DNA of 64,000 nt from JACVRW01 sp963765135 (GCA_963765135.1 CAVXUX010000002.1:992001-1056000); one strand, 5' to 3'. Positions 8,624 through 16,226 are shown, counted from the stretch's first letter. A program made the numbers and translations. Notes: generated from the sequence alone by a model not told the origin.

Positions 8624-9046
8624 ATGTCCCAGGAGAACGTGGAGGTGGTGAGGCGGATGTACTCGCGTCTCGCTGACCGAGGCGCTTGGAGGCGCGGCGA
8701 CTACGACGACGTGTTCCGCGACTTCTGCTCTGCCGACTACGAGATGATTCCGCCGCCGATCTATCCCGACGCCGCTACCTCCTATCGCGGCCTCGAAGGC
8801 GTCCACCAGTGGCAGCGGTTGATTGATGAGATCTGGGTCGACTGGGACTTTCACGCGGAGCGCTTCTTCGACGCAGGCGATGAGGTGGCAGTGTTCGTCC
8901 GCACATCCGGGACCGCCAGACAGAGCGGCGCGCCGGTCGAGATTTCCGTCGCGCACGTCTTGACGCTCCGGGACGGCCGCGTCACGCGACTCAAGGTGTT
9001 CCTCGATCGCCACGAAGCCCTCGAAGCCGTGGGGCTGTCCGAGTAG
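8624..9046 (+). CDS. SnoaL-like paralogue 2 of the MSQENV array
   Basis: 140 residues: MSQENVEVVRRMYSRL, SADYEMIPPPIYPDA, GVHQWQRLIDEIWVDWDFH, TSGTARQSGAPVEISVAHV, ending RHEALEAVGLSE. The core fits an NTF2/SnoaL cone with the usual aromatic and acidic pocket residues, but no catalytic role can be read off. Bases around the start (CATACT, 9 nt, ATG) and around the stop are nearly identical to the other copies, while the middle is not. Confidence 0.87.
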   Translation: MSQENVEVVRRMYSRLADRGAWRRGDYDDVFRDFCSADYEMIPPPIYPDAATSYRGLEGVHQWQRLIDEIWVDWDFHAERFFDAGDEVAVFVRTSGTARQSGAPVEISVAHVLTLRDGRVTRLKVFLDRHEALEAVGLSE

Positions 9047-9060
9047 GAGTCGATCGAAGA

Positions 9061-9084
9061 CGGCAGTGACGGAAGAGTTACATC
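9061..9084 (+). repeat. 24-bp direct repeat, left copy
   Basis: Starts CGGCAGTGACGG and is identical over 24 bases to 13460-13483. It contains the imperfect dyad GTGAC-N6-GTTAC. It lies 15 nt after the stop of SnoaL copy 2, and the right copy lies 44 nt before comM. Confidence 0.8.
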
Positions 9085-9094
9085 TGGTGTCACC

Positions 9095-9124
9095 GTGACG
9101 CCTAGTGACGCCGCGTGACGCCGA
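9095..9124 (+). repeat. Three tandem 10-bp GTGACGCC repeats
   Basis: GTGACGCCTA, GTGACGCCGC and GTGACGCCGA follow each other with an exact 10-base period, one helical turn. With GTGAC at 9066 and the palindrome at 9089-9099, this looks like a cluster of protein-binding sites rather than coding sequence. Confidence 0.6.
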
Positions 9125-9605
9125 GACGGTTGTAGAGGGGAATCCGGGTCGCTCGCCGCCCCTCCGGTCTCGTCCCGTACCGGCTCGCTCTGCCGCGTTC
9201 GTTAGCAAGCCGTTAGCAAGTAGGGCGGCGAAGAGGCGTCCCTCGCGCTGAAGGACGCCCTCCCGGTCGTCAGGATGCCTCCGGCCCGATCGGTTGCAGC
9301 CGCCGCAGCCACGGCCGCCCGGGCCCTTGTTCAGCGACGACAGCCACGGCACGTCGCAGGTAGTTCCTCTCGTCAGTCCTGGACCGATCCATCACCGGTT
9401 CCTCGTCGTTCGCTGCGGTGCAGGTCGTCGACGCTGACGCCCCAGCCCTGCGTGTCGCTCCACGGTGGCCGCCGGAGCAAGAGCCACTGCCGCTCGCTGT
9501 CCGTGAGCGTGATCTAGCAGCTGGGCCGGACCAGCCAGCGCCGTCCGGCGCGAAGGCGCCTCCACATCCAGGATCCCAACCGCATCGGACGCTATTGGCG
9601 CGTCG

Positions 9606-10042
9606 ATGTCTCAGGAGAACGGCGAGATCGTTAGACGCGTGTCGGATCGCCTAGAACCGCGGCGACGTGGGAGCGATGCTTCGACCGCGAACGTCCACGC
9701 CGAGATCGAGTCGCACTGCTCACTGGTCGAACTGCTCTAGCTGTTCGGCGGTGGAGCCATCGTGTATCGGGGGCACGCTAGGCTGTCCGCAAGGGAATCC
9801 GAGAACTTGAAGAAGCCTTCTCTGATGATCCAGGTCACGAGCTAACAGACGATCCGGGACCTGGGCGGAGCGAGTTCGTCGCGAGGTCGGTCGCCTGCCG
9901 GGGACGCGGCAATGAGCAGCGGCGCCATAAGCGAATCGGCAATGGCTTGGATCGTGGAGTTCAGGAGCGGCAACTGGTGCGCCGCATGATGTTCTACGGG
10001 TCGTGGAGCGAGGCCCTCGAAGCCGTGGGGCTGTCGGAGTAG
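9606..10042 (+). pseudogene. Decayed SnoaL-like paralogue 3
   Basis: Starts MSQENGEIVRRVSDRL and ends with an intact 3' box reading LVRRMMFYGSWSEALEAVGLSE, but the interior has several stops and frame changes. The first frame ends at 9738, and recognisable scraps (NVHAEIES, then GIRELEEAFSDD) sit in different frames. The two terminal boxes are better conserved than the interior. Too many changes for simple sequencing error; treated as a true pseudogene. Confidence 0.75.
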
Positions 10043-10170
10043 GACAGCGGTCGGCTCGGGCATCACAGGATTCGGGCGGTGGCGGATAGCCTCTCGACGC
10101 CGAGGGCCGGGCGTCGAGCCAGGCCGGTGCAGCGTTGAGGTTTCGCGGGCGACGTGAGAAAGTTGCATGC

Positions 10171-10500
10171 GTGAGGATCAGGGTCGTTGCCGCGATGCTG
10201 GCGTCCGTGCTCGTCACGCTCGCGCTTGCCAGCTCTGCCAGTGCCACGCTTCCGCCGACCAAGTCGCGGCCGTACCAGGCGGTCTGCGAGGCGCAAGGCG
10301 GCACCTTCAGCTTGTCCGTGGACTTCTTCGACCTCTACTGCGACAAGGAAGGCCCGCTCTTCACGGCGTTCACCGAGCAGCAACTCCGCGTCCAGCGCAA
10401 CCTCTGTCAGCGGGTATACGCGGGGTTCTTCGGTGTCCAGGGCTTCATCCTGCCCGACGGCGTCACGGGCACGGGCACGTTCTGTGCCACCACGGAGTGA
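10171..10500 (+). CDS. Small secreted protein with conserved-type cysteines
   Basis: 109 residues with an N-terminal signal peptide (IRVVAAMLASVLVTLALASS, cleavage likely after ASA before TLPPT). The mature part of about 85 residues has Cys in QAVCEAQGG, DLYCDKEG, QRNLCQRV and GTFCATTE, four in all, compatible with two disulfides. No family recognised. GTG 10171 is preferred because it begins directly with the signal peptide; TTG 10135 would add twelve residues. A hairpin follows the stop. Confidence 0.65.
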   Translation: MRIRVVAAMLASVLVTLALASSASATLPPTKSRPYQAVCEAQGGTFSLSVDFFDLYCDKEGPLFTAFTEQQLRVQRNLCQRVYAGFFGVQGFILPDGVTGTGTFCATTE

Positions 10501-10518
10501 CGCCCCGCCTCTCCAGCT

Positions 10519-10541
10519 CGGAGCGAGCGCAGGGCGCTCCG
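10519..10541 (+). terminator. Hairpin after the secreted-protein gene
   Basis: CGGAGCG (10519-10525) pairs with CGCTCCG (10535-10541) around a 9-nt loop, 19 nt after the stop. There is no T run, so a factor-dependent or weak terminator is the most that can be claimed. Confidence 0.4.
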
Positions 10542-10764
10542 ATCCCCCCGATTGGCGGGTAGAACGGCCCTCGGTATGGGAGTACGGTCGATGTGGCCAG
10601 AGACCCCACGTATGCGGGAGCAGCGCGGGGTTGGGTGCGACAGGCTCGGCGTACCGCGTCGGGCCTGTCCTCGTTCTCCGGTCACGCCGCGCCCGCGGTG
10701 CCGGGCAGGCCGGTGGAAGGGCGCCCTGCTCCAAACGCCTCCACCGCGGGATACTGGGCGGGCG

Positions 10765-11159
10765 ATGTCGCAGGAGAACGTGGAGGTCGTGCGGCGGATG
10801 TACCAGGCCTTCCACAGCGGAGATTTTGAGCGCGCACTTGCTCACTTCGACCCCGACGTAGTGGTCGACGCGACGATGCGGGTGGATGCCGGAATCGGCC
10901 ACGGTCGCGAGGAGCTGTACGCGATCGTCGGCCGTTGGGTTGGGGCCTTCGACGAATTTCGCGAGGAGATCGAGGAGATGCGTGACCTCGGGAGCCAGGT
11001 GTGTGTCGTCTCCACCCAACACGGCCGAGGCAAGGCAAGCGGAATCGAAACGCAATATCGCTACGCCGTGCTCTACGAGGTACGAGGGAATCAGATTACG
11101 CGCATGACGATCTACCCGGCCTTGCCGAAGCTCTCGAAGCCGTGGGGCTGTCGGAGTAG
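10765..11159 (+). CDS. SnoaL-like paralogue 4 of the MSQENV array (frameshifted at the end)
   Basis: MSQENVEVVRRMYQAFHSGD, HFDPDVVVDATMRVDAG, LYAIVGRWVGAFDEFREEIE, VSTQHGRGKASGIE, then the frame slips at about 11110-11130. With one base restored the end is AEALEAVGLSE, as in the other copies, with the stop at 11157-11159. Uncorrected, the frame runs on to 11289. GATACT (10750-10755) is 9 nt before the ATG. Core residues fit the NTF2/SnoaL fold; function unknown. Confidence 0.83.
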
Positions 11160-11169
11160 CGTGAGCGGG

Positions 11170-11321
11170 ATGAGTATCGGTGCCGCGATCGCGCTCGGCG
11201 CTGTGGTGGGGCTGGCTCTCGGTGTCCTCGTGAGCGTCACCACCGACGTGCCGCTCGGGCCTGAGTGGGGTTGGTGCTCGGAGGTGTGATCGGCTGGCTC
11301 TCCCGAAGGGAGCGCGGATAA
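11170..11321 (+). CDS. Small glycine-rich membrane protein (frameshifted)
   Basis: About 50 residues: MSIGAAIALGAVVGLALGVL, VSVTTDVPLGPE, then after a one-base gap near 11264-11268 GLVLGGVIGWLSRRERG. Two Gly-zipper membrane helices joined by a short polar turn and a basic C-terminus; this looks like a small two-helix membrane protein. As sequenced the first frame ends at 11289. GTG 11161 is an alternative start one base after the preceding stop, so co-transcription with SnoaL copy 4 is likely. Confidence 0.5.
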
Positions 11322-11351
11322 GCGCCGCCACTAGGCGGATCTGGGCGGCCG

Positions 11352-11747
11352 ATGTCGCAGGAGAACGTGGACCGAGCGCTGGAGCTGCTCGACGCATTCA
11401 ATCGTCGCGACCTTGATGCCTTCATGGCGCTGACCCACGATCAGGTAGAAGTGGAGTCCCGGCTCGTTGCCATGGAGGGCGGCTACCACGGGCACGAGGG
11501 GCTGCGTCGCTGGTGGGAGAACTTTCTTGGGGCCTTCCCCGACTACAACCTCGAGGTTGAGGAATTGCGTGACCTCGGAGACGTGACCCTTGGCCACATG
11601 CGCGGTTGGGGACACGGCGCGGACAGCGCCACCCCACTGGTCGATCCCTTTTGGATCCCGATGAGGTGGCGTGAGGGCAAGCTCATCTGGTGGCGGAACT
11701 GTTCGACCGAGGCCGAAGCCCTCGAAGCCGTGGGGCTGTCGGAGTAG
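11352..11747 (+). CDS. SnoaL-like paralogue 5 of the MSQENV array
   Basis: 131 residues, intact: MSQENVDRALELLDAFNRRD, VEVESRLVAMEGGYHGHEG, WWENFLGAFPDYNLEVEEL, then IPMRWREGKLIWWRN and the end EAEALEAVGLSE. The His/Trp-rich pocket pattern (GGYHGHEGLRRWW) is typical of SnoaL-like cyclase/hydrolase relatives, though the substrate is unknown. The upstream hexamer is degenerate (GGATCT), unlike copies 1, 4 and 6, but the 3' box is identical to those of copies 3 and 6. Confidence 0.87.
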   Translation: MSQENVDRALELLDAFNRRDLDAFMALTHDQVEVESRLVAMEGGYHGHEGLRRWWENFLGAFPDYNLEVEELRDLGDVTLGHMRGWGHGADSATPLVDPFWIPMRWREGKLIWWRNCSTEAEALEAVGLSE

Positions 11748-11996
11748 CTGGACGGAGAGCCTCACGCCGCGCTCGCCACGCAGGTGCAGGACGGATGCAA
11801 CGGCGGGAGCGCCAGTTCGCCGACGAACCCCTGGCCGCCTTGGCTCTGGCACCGGCCGCACCGGCTGGGCGTACCCCAGCCGCCTGATCTCGCCAAGCGG
11901 CGCTGTTGCCGTCCTGTTGCCATCCCGTCGCCGCTCTGCAACCGCCTCCCCGGAGCATGGCCGCCGATGTCGATCACCAACAACCAGGAGGCAGTC

Positions 11997-12551
11997 ATGA
12001 GCAACTCAATCCCGGCGCAGCACCCCGCAGTCGTCCTTCGTTCCCAGTACCGGCAGCTGCGTTCGCTGCTGGCCGTGCTGGTCGTGGCGGTCGTGGGCCT
12101 GAGCACCACGGTCGTGGTCCTGACGGTCGACGACCAGACGGCGACCACGGCGACCACGACCCACGTGCCGACCGCGCAGCTGGGCGACCCGTTCGAGGGC
12201 CGCACGCAGCCGACCCGCGAGGCCGGCCGGCCGGACGAGAGCGCCATCGCGGCGTCGATCTCCCAGGCCGGAAGCCGTTCCTACCCGACGCTGAACGACC
12301 CGTTCCAGAGCCAGGTGGAGCAGCCCCGCCCGCAGGGCGGAACCGACGAGAGCAAGGTCGCGAGCGCCATCTCGCCGCCGACGGGCACCGCCGCGCCCGA
12401 CGCGCCGACTGGACGGTCTCTGTCGGAGCTGCCGGCGTACCCCTCCCCTACCACGCACGGCGAGACGGGCCCGCAGGCCCGGGACCGCGCGTACGGGAAG
12501 GCCATCAGCGAGCTGTCCCCCAAGGAAATCGCCGCCGCCTTCGGCAACTAG
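11997..12551 (+). CDS. Single-pass membrane protein of unknown function
   Basis: 184 residues. A short cytoplasmic start, one membrane helix at about 26-46 (LLAVLVVAVVGLSTTVVVLTV), then an extracytoplasmic, Thr/Pro/Gln-rich disordered part with two similar units, LGDPFEGRTQPTREAGRPDE and LNDPFQSQVEQPRPQGGTDE, each followed by a short SA/AS-I-S motif (AIAASIS, VASAIS). Unlike its neighbours it has a clear Shine-Dalgarno sequence (AGGAGG about 6 nt before ATG), which fixes the start. No family recognised. A strong hairpin follows. Confidence 0.65.
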   Translation: MSNSIPAQHPAVVLRSQYRQLRSLLAVLVVAVVGLSTTVVVLTVDDQTATTATTTHVPTAQLGDPFEGRTQPTREAGRPDESAIAASISQAGSRSYPTLNDPFQSQVEQPRPQGGTDESKVASAISPPTGTAAPDAPTGRSLSELPAYPSPTTHGETGPQARDRAYGKAISELSPKEIAAAFGN

Positions 12552-12582
12552 CGTTAGAGAGGCCCCCAGCAGTCGTAGCACC

Positions 12583-12611
12583 GAACGCCCCGGCCCCACG
12601 CCGGGGCGTTC
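12583..12611 (+). terminator. Strong GC hairpin terminator
   Basis: GAACGCCCCGG (12583-12593) pairs perfectly with CCGGGGCGTTC (12601-12611) around a 7-nt loop, 31 nt after the membrane-protein stop. Only a short T stretch follows. It separates that gene from SnoaL copy 6. Confidence 0.7.
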
Positions 12612-12680
12612 GCCGTTTGTCGCCGGCGGTCCAAACCGCGTGCTGTCAAACAGAGCTGCAGCCGGGATACTGGGCGGGCG

Positions 12681-13085
12681 ATGTCGCAGGAGAACGTGGA
12701 GTTGATCGAGCGGGCCGTCGCGGCCATCAATGCGCGGGACCTCGACCGCTATCTGGCGTGTTGCACGGCGGACATCGAGCTTCACACGCCAATGGCCGCC
12801 GTCGGCGGGGTGTACGAGGGCCCAACAGGAATCCGGCGGTGGTTCACGGATCTTGAGGATGTGGGTCCCGACTTCCGAATCGAGGTCGAACGAGTGGAGA
12901 CAATTCGTCGAGGCCGGGTGCTCGCCTTCATGAGGATCACTGGCAGCGGGCGAACAAGCGGTTTGCAGGTGACGGACGCAAGCCCAACCGCGAACGTCTA
13001 CGACCTCGTCGAAGGCAAGATCAGGCGAGTTCGAATCTTCATGGATCGCCAAGAGGCCCTCGAAGCCGTGGGGCTGTCGGAGTAG
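12681..13085 (+). CDS. SnoaL-like paralogue 6 of the MSQENV array
   Basis: 134 residues, intact: MSQENVELIERAVAAINARD, ADIELHTPMAAVGGVYEG, GIRRWFTDLEDVGPDFRIE, FMRITGSGRTSGLQV, then the end RQEALEAVGLSE. GATACT is 9 nt before the ATG. The start block is identical to that of copy 4 from the hexamer through MSQENVE, and the 3' block to copies 3 and 5, whereas the cores differ widely. Function unknown. Confidence 0.87.
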   Translation: MSQENVELIERAVAAINARDLDRYLACCTADIELHTPMAAVGGVYEGPTGIRRWFTDLEDVGPDFRIEVERVETIRRGRVLAFMRITGSGRTSGLQVTDASPTANVYDLVEGKIRRVRIFMDRQEALEAVGLSE

Positions 13086-13093
13086 CGGACCGT

Positions 13094-13303
13094 TCACCGG
13101 GCCAGGCGTTCGATCAGGTCTTCGTCGAAGCCGAGCGCTTCCTCGAGCTGGATCCGGTCGCACTCGCGGCGCAGTCGGCATTGCTCCCGACCTGCCTGCT
13201 CGCGGTCGAAACGTTCCTCGAGCGTCGCGATCTCGCCGCCGTCGGTGAGCAGCGCGAACGTCTCGTCGCGGAACTTCGTTCGGAGAGTCCGAGAGGGACT
13301 CAC
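13094..13303 (-). CDS. Small charged hypothetical protein
   Basis: 69 residues from GTG 13303: charged and helical (TLEERFDREQAGREQCRLRR, IQLEEALGFDEDLIERLAR), with two Cys. No family recognised. Third codon positions are mostly G or C, as in real genes of this genome, which is the main support. A longer frame upstream in the same phase runs over the comM promoter and is not credible. Converges on SnoaL copy 6 with an 8-nt gap. Confidence 0.35.
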   Translation of the reverse strand: MSPSRTLRTKFRDETFALLTDGGEIATLEERFDREQAGREQCRLRRECDRIQLEEALGFDEDLIERLAR

Positions 13304-13459
13304 TTTCCACCCGAACCTACGGCGAGTAATCGGTCGGACGAGCTTGAGCGTGCTGACATCGCGCTCTCGGTCTTCGGGGCGGAGTTCGTTAGAGCGTGCT
13401 CTCCGCCAGTGTCCCGTTAGCGCCTCGTTAGCAAACGGGCCGCAAACCCGCCTGTAGAG

Positions 13460-13483
13460 CGGCAGTGACGGAAGAGTTACATC
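13460..13483 (+). repeat. 24-bp direct repeat, right copy
   Basis: Identical to 9061-9084. Here it lies 44 nt before comM; its GTGAC (13465) and GTTAC (13476) half-sites are joined by another GTTAC at 13497, all upstream of the comM -10 element. Confidence 0.8.
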
Positions 13484-13512
13484 CGCGCGCCCACGCGTTA
13501 CCCGCACCGACC

Positions 13513-13526
13513 TAGCGTGGGCGGCC
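13513..13526 (+). promoter_or_regulatory. Leaderless promoter element of comM
   Basis: TAGCGT (13513-13518) is followed by 8 nt and the comM ATG. No Shine-Dalgarno sequence. The GTRAC half-sites just upstream could bind a regulator of the comM-dprA pair. Confidence 0.5.
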
Positions 13527-15041
13527 ATGCTGTCCTGCGTCACCACGTTCGCACTCGAGGGCGTCGCCAGTCACGAGGTCACCGTCGAGGTCGACGTGCG
13601 GCGCGGGCTGTCGGCCTTCACGCTGGTCGGGCTGCCCGACCGCGCGGTGCGCGAGTCGCGCGAGCGCGTGCGGGCCGCGCTGCTCAACTCGGGCCTCGAC
13701 TTCCCCCAGAAGCGCATCACCGTGAACCTGGCGCCCGCGCACGTGCGCAAGGAAGGGCCGAGCTTCGACCTGGCGATCGCCGTCGGCGTGCTCGCCGCAA
13801 GCGAGCAGGTGCCCCAGGAGGCGCTGGCCGGACGCGCCCTGTGCGGCGAGCTCTCGCTCACCGGCGAGCTGCGACCGGTGCGGGGCGCGCTGGCCACGGC
13901 GCTGGGCGCGCGCCGGGCGGGCTACCGCTGCCTCCTCGTGCCGCAGGACAACGGCCCCGAGGCGGCGCTCGTGGAGCAGATCGAGGTGCACGGTGTCCCG
14001 TCGCTGGGCCGGATCGCCGACATGCTCCACGGCCGCTGGCGACCGGAGCGTGCGGTGCCGCTTCAGCCTCCTGCCGAGGCGACGAGTGACTCGCTCGACC
14101 TGGATGACGTACGTGGTCAGGACGACGCGAAGCGGGCGCTCGAGATCGTGGCCGCCGGCGGGCACAACCTGCTGATGGTCGGCCCGCCGGGAGTGGGCAA
14201 GACGATGCTGGCGCGGCGGCTCCCGGGGATGCTCCCGCCGCCGAGCTTCGAGGAGGCGCTCGAGGTGACGCAGGTGCACAGCGCGGCCGGCTTGGCCGGC
14301 GGGCGCCTTGCCACCGAGCGCCCGTTTCGAGCGCCGCATCACACGATCTCGCCGCAGGGCCTCGTGGGGGGCGGCAGCCGCCCCATGCCCGGGGAGATCA
14401 CGCTCGCCCACCGTGGAGTGCTGTTTCTGGATGAGCTCCCGGAGTTCGGACGCGCCGCGGTGGACGCCCTGCGCCAGCCGCTCGAGGACGGGCGAGTGAC
14501 GATCATGCGCGGCCAGCGGGTGCTCGAGTTTCCGGCCAACGCGATGGTGGTCGCGGCGTGCAACCGCTGTCCGTGCGCGCGACCCCCGCACCAATGCACC
14601 TGCACCGCGGCGGAGCTGGCTCGCTACATGCGACGTCTCAGCGGCCCGTTGCTCGACCGCATCGACCTCGTGTGTCAGGTCGAGCGGGCGCCGGCACCCG
14701 AGCTCGTGCGTCCTCGCGCGAGGAGCCGCACCCGCACCGTCAGGGAGCGGGTTGTGGCGGCTCGTGGGCGACAGCAGGCCCGCCTCGCGGGTACGGGCGC
14801 CCTGTGCAACGGCGACATGGACGGTCGCCTGACCCGCCGCGAAGTGCCGCTCGACGTGACGCTCACGGCGTGTATGCGCGAGGCGCGCTACAGCGTCAAC
14901 CTCAGCGGCCGCGGGCACGACCGAGTGCTGCGCGTGGCGCGAACGATTGCCGACCTGGACGGCCGCGACGCACTGGACCGCAGCGACCTCGACGAGGCGC
15001 TCTCCTATCGCCTCGACGGGCTCGACCTCCTCGCCGCATGA
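13527..15041 (+). CDS. comM: ComM/YifB family Mg-chelatase-like AAA+ ATPase
   Basis: Hexameric helicase that extends branch migration of incoming single-stranded DNA during natural transformation (shown for ComM in Vibrio). The 504 residues show an N-terminal Lon-like domain (VEVDVRRGLSAFTLVGLPD, MRKEGPSFDLAIA-type), Walker A GPPGVGKTMLARRLPG near 218, Walker B GVLFLDELPEF, and a Cys-rich insert CNRCPCARPPHQCTCT near 348 typical of ComM zinc fingers. Length is normal. Its TGA overlaps the dprA ATG. Confidence 0.94.
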   Translation: MLSCVTTFALEGVASHEVTVEVDVRRGLSAFTLVGLPDRAVRESRERVRAALLNSGLDFPQKRITVNLAPAHVRKEGPSFDLAIAVGVLAASEQVPQEALAGRALCGELSLTGELRPVRGALATALGARRAGYRCLLVPQDNGPEAALVEQIEVHGVPSLGRIADMLHGRWRPERAVPLQPPAEATSDSLDLDDVRGQDDAKRALEIVAAGGHNLLMVGPPGVGKTMLARRLPGMLPPPSFEEALEVTQVHSAAGLAGGRLATERPFRAPHHTISPQGLVGGGSRPMPGEITLAHRGVLFLDELPEFGRAAVDALRQPLEDGRVTIMRGQRVLEFPANAMVVAACNRCPCARPPHQCTCTAAELARYMRRLSGPLLDRIDLVCQVERAPAPELVRPRARSRTRTVRERVVAARGRQQARLAGTGALCNGDMDGRLTRREVPLDVTLTACMREARYSVNLSGRGHDRVLRVARTIADLDGRDALDRSDLDEALSYRLDGLDLLAA

Positions 15042-16147
15042 GCGCCTGCGACGCCTGCCTGCGCCGCGCCTTCCTCGTGGAGATGCTCGCCGGTCGCATC
15101 GCCGGGCTGCTCGATCGGCCGACGACGCGGGTGCCTGGCCTGCTGGCGCTGCCGGAGGCGGAGCTGGTCGCGGCGGTCGCCGGGCCGCGTGCGGAGGGTG
15201 TCCTCGAGGCTCTCGACGCGCGCGACCTCGAGCGCGATCGGCGAGCCGCCCGGGAGGGCGGGGTGATCGCGGTTTGCCGCCACTCGGCGGACTATCCGCC
15301 GCTGCTGGAGGACCTGGCCGACGCGCCGGCCGTGCTGTTCATGGTCGGCGAGCGATCCGCGCTGGCCCGCCTTCGTGAGGAGCCGGCGGCCGCGATCGTC
15401 GGCACCCGCAACCCGAGCCCCTACGGCCGGGAGGTGGCCTACTCGCTGGGTCGCGGGCTCGCTGCCGCCGGGGTGCCGGTGGTCAGCGGTCTGGCGCTCG
15501 GAATCGACGCCACGGCCCATCGCGGCTGCCTCGCCGGCGGCGGCATGCCGGTGGCCGTCCTCGCCTGCGGCCCGGACGTCGTCTATCCGCGCCGCCACCG
15601 CGGGCTGCACCGCGAGGTGCGCGAGCACGGGCTGGTCCTGTCCGAGCTGCCGCCGGGGACGCAGCCGTTTCGCTGGAGCTTCCCGGCGCGCAACAGGATC
15701 ATGGCCGGGCTGTCACGGATCACCGTCGTCGTCGAGGCCGCCGATCCGAGCGGCAGCCTGATCACGAGCGACTTCGCCCGCGACCTGGGCCGCTCGGTCG
15801 CCGCGGTGCCGGGGCACGTGACCTCCCGGATCGCCCGCGGCACGAACGGTCTGCTGCGCGACGGGGCCATCCCGGTCACCGGGCCGGCCGACGTGCTCGA
15901 CGAGCTGTTCGGTGCCGGCGTTCGGTCCGTGCCACCGACCCCGCAACCCGCACCACCTGAGCCCGACGACCCCTTGCTGCGCCGCGTCCTGCAGGCCGCG
16001 GAGCGTCACGAGCTGGTGGCCGCGGTCGCGGCCGACGCCCGCACGACCGTCGCCGCCGCCCGAGCCGCCCTCGGGCGGCTGGAGTCCGACGGCTACCTGG
16101 TGCGCCGCGACCTGGGCGGCTGGCAGCGCGCGCTCGGCCCGCCTTGA
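15038..16147 (+). CDS. dprA: DNA processing protein DprA
   Basis: Loads RecA on incoming single-stranded DNA during transformation. 369 residues: an N-terminal helical part (residues 1-110), the Rossmann-like core with AIVGTRNPSPYGREVAYSLG, VVSGLALGIDATAHRG, ACGPDVVYPRRHRGLHREV, FPARNRIMAGLSRITVVVEA and GSLITSDFARDLGR, then a C-terminal winged-helix (RVLQAAERHELVAAVAA). ATG overlaps the comM stop by 4 nt (ATGA), so the pair is translationally coupled. Together they suggest competence or at least its remnant machinery. Confidence 0.95.
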   Translation: MSACDACLRRAFLVEMLAGRIAGLLDRPTTRVPGLLALPEAELVAAVAGPRAEGVLEALDARDLERDRRAAREGGVIAVCRHSADYPPLLEDLADAPAVLFMVGERSALARLREEPAAAIVGTRNPSPYGREVAYSLGRGLAAAGVPVVSGLALGIDATAHRGCLAGGGMPVAVLACGPDVVYPRRHRGLHREVREHGLVLSELPPGTQPFRWSFPARNRIMAGLSRITVVVEAADPSGSLITSDFARDLGRSVAAVPGHVTSRIARGTNGLLRDGAIPVTGPADVLDELFGAGVRSVPPTPQPAPPEPDDPLLRRVLQAAERHELVAAVAADARTTVAAARAALGRLESDGYLVRRDLGGWQRALGPP

Positions 16148-16180
16148 TCCGAGGCCGCGGTATGGCGGCCCGGCCGCAGG

Positions 16181-16226
16181 GGTCCCGGAAGAAACGTCGC
16201 TATACGGGACGCTTCTTCCGGCGACC
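16181..16226 (+). terminator. Long imperfect hairpin after dprA
   Basis: The sequence GGTCCCGGAAGAAaCGTC (from 16181) pairs with GACGcTTCTTCCGGcGACC (to 16226): over 15 base pairs with one mismatch and one bulge, loop about GCTATACGG. It stands 34 nt after the dprA stop. A C run rather than a T run follows, so a terminator or processed RNA structure are both possible. Confidence 0.55.

Larger units (their letters stand above)
9047..9605 (+). other. Intergenic region with repeats, no supported gene
   Basis: Holds the first copy of a 24-bp direct repeat (9061-9084), a GTGACGCC tandem (9095-9124), a GTCAC-c-GTGAC palindrome (9089-9099) and two close GTTAGCAAG copies (9201-9219). A short minus-strand frame at 9373-9513 reads ITLTDSERQWLLLRRPPWSD with reasonable codon use but has no start codon, so it is at best a gene remnant. 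The region ends just before the decayed SnoaL copy. Confidence 0.4.

Noticed and set aside
9373..9513. Minus-strand mini-frame reading ITLTDSERQWLLLRRPPWSD
   Set aside because: Reasonable codon use but no start codon and a stop just upstream; kept only as a possible remnant in the intergenic note.
7895..13085. Integron-type gene cassette array
   Set aside because: No integrase, no attC-like inverted repeats between genes, and each gene has its own promoter.
8231..13310. Minus-strand frames opposite the SnoaL genes sharing LLRQPHGFEG and VLLRHRPPS segments
   Set aside because: These shared segments are the reverse complements of the conserved 3' and 5' blocks of the SnoaL genes, not a second gene family.
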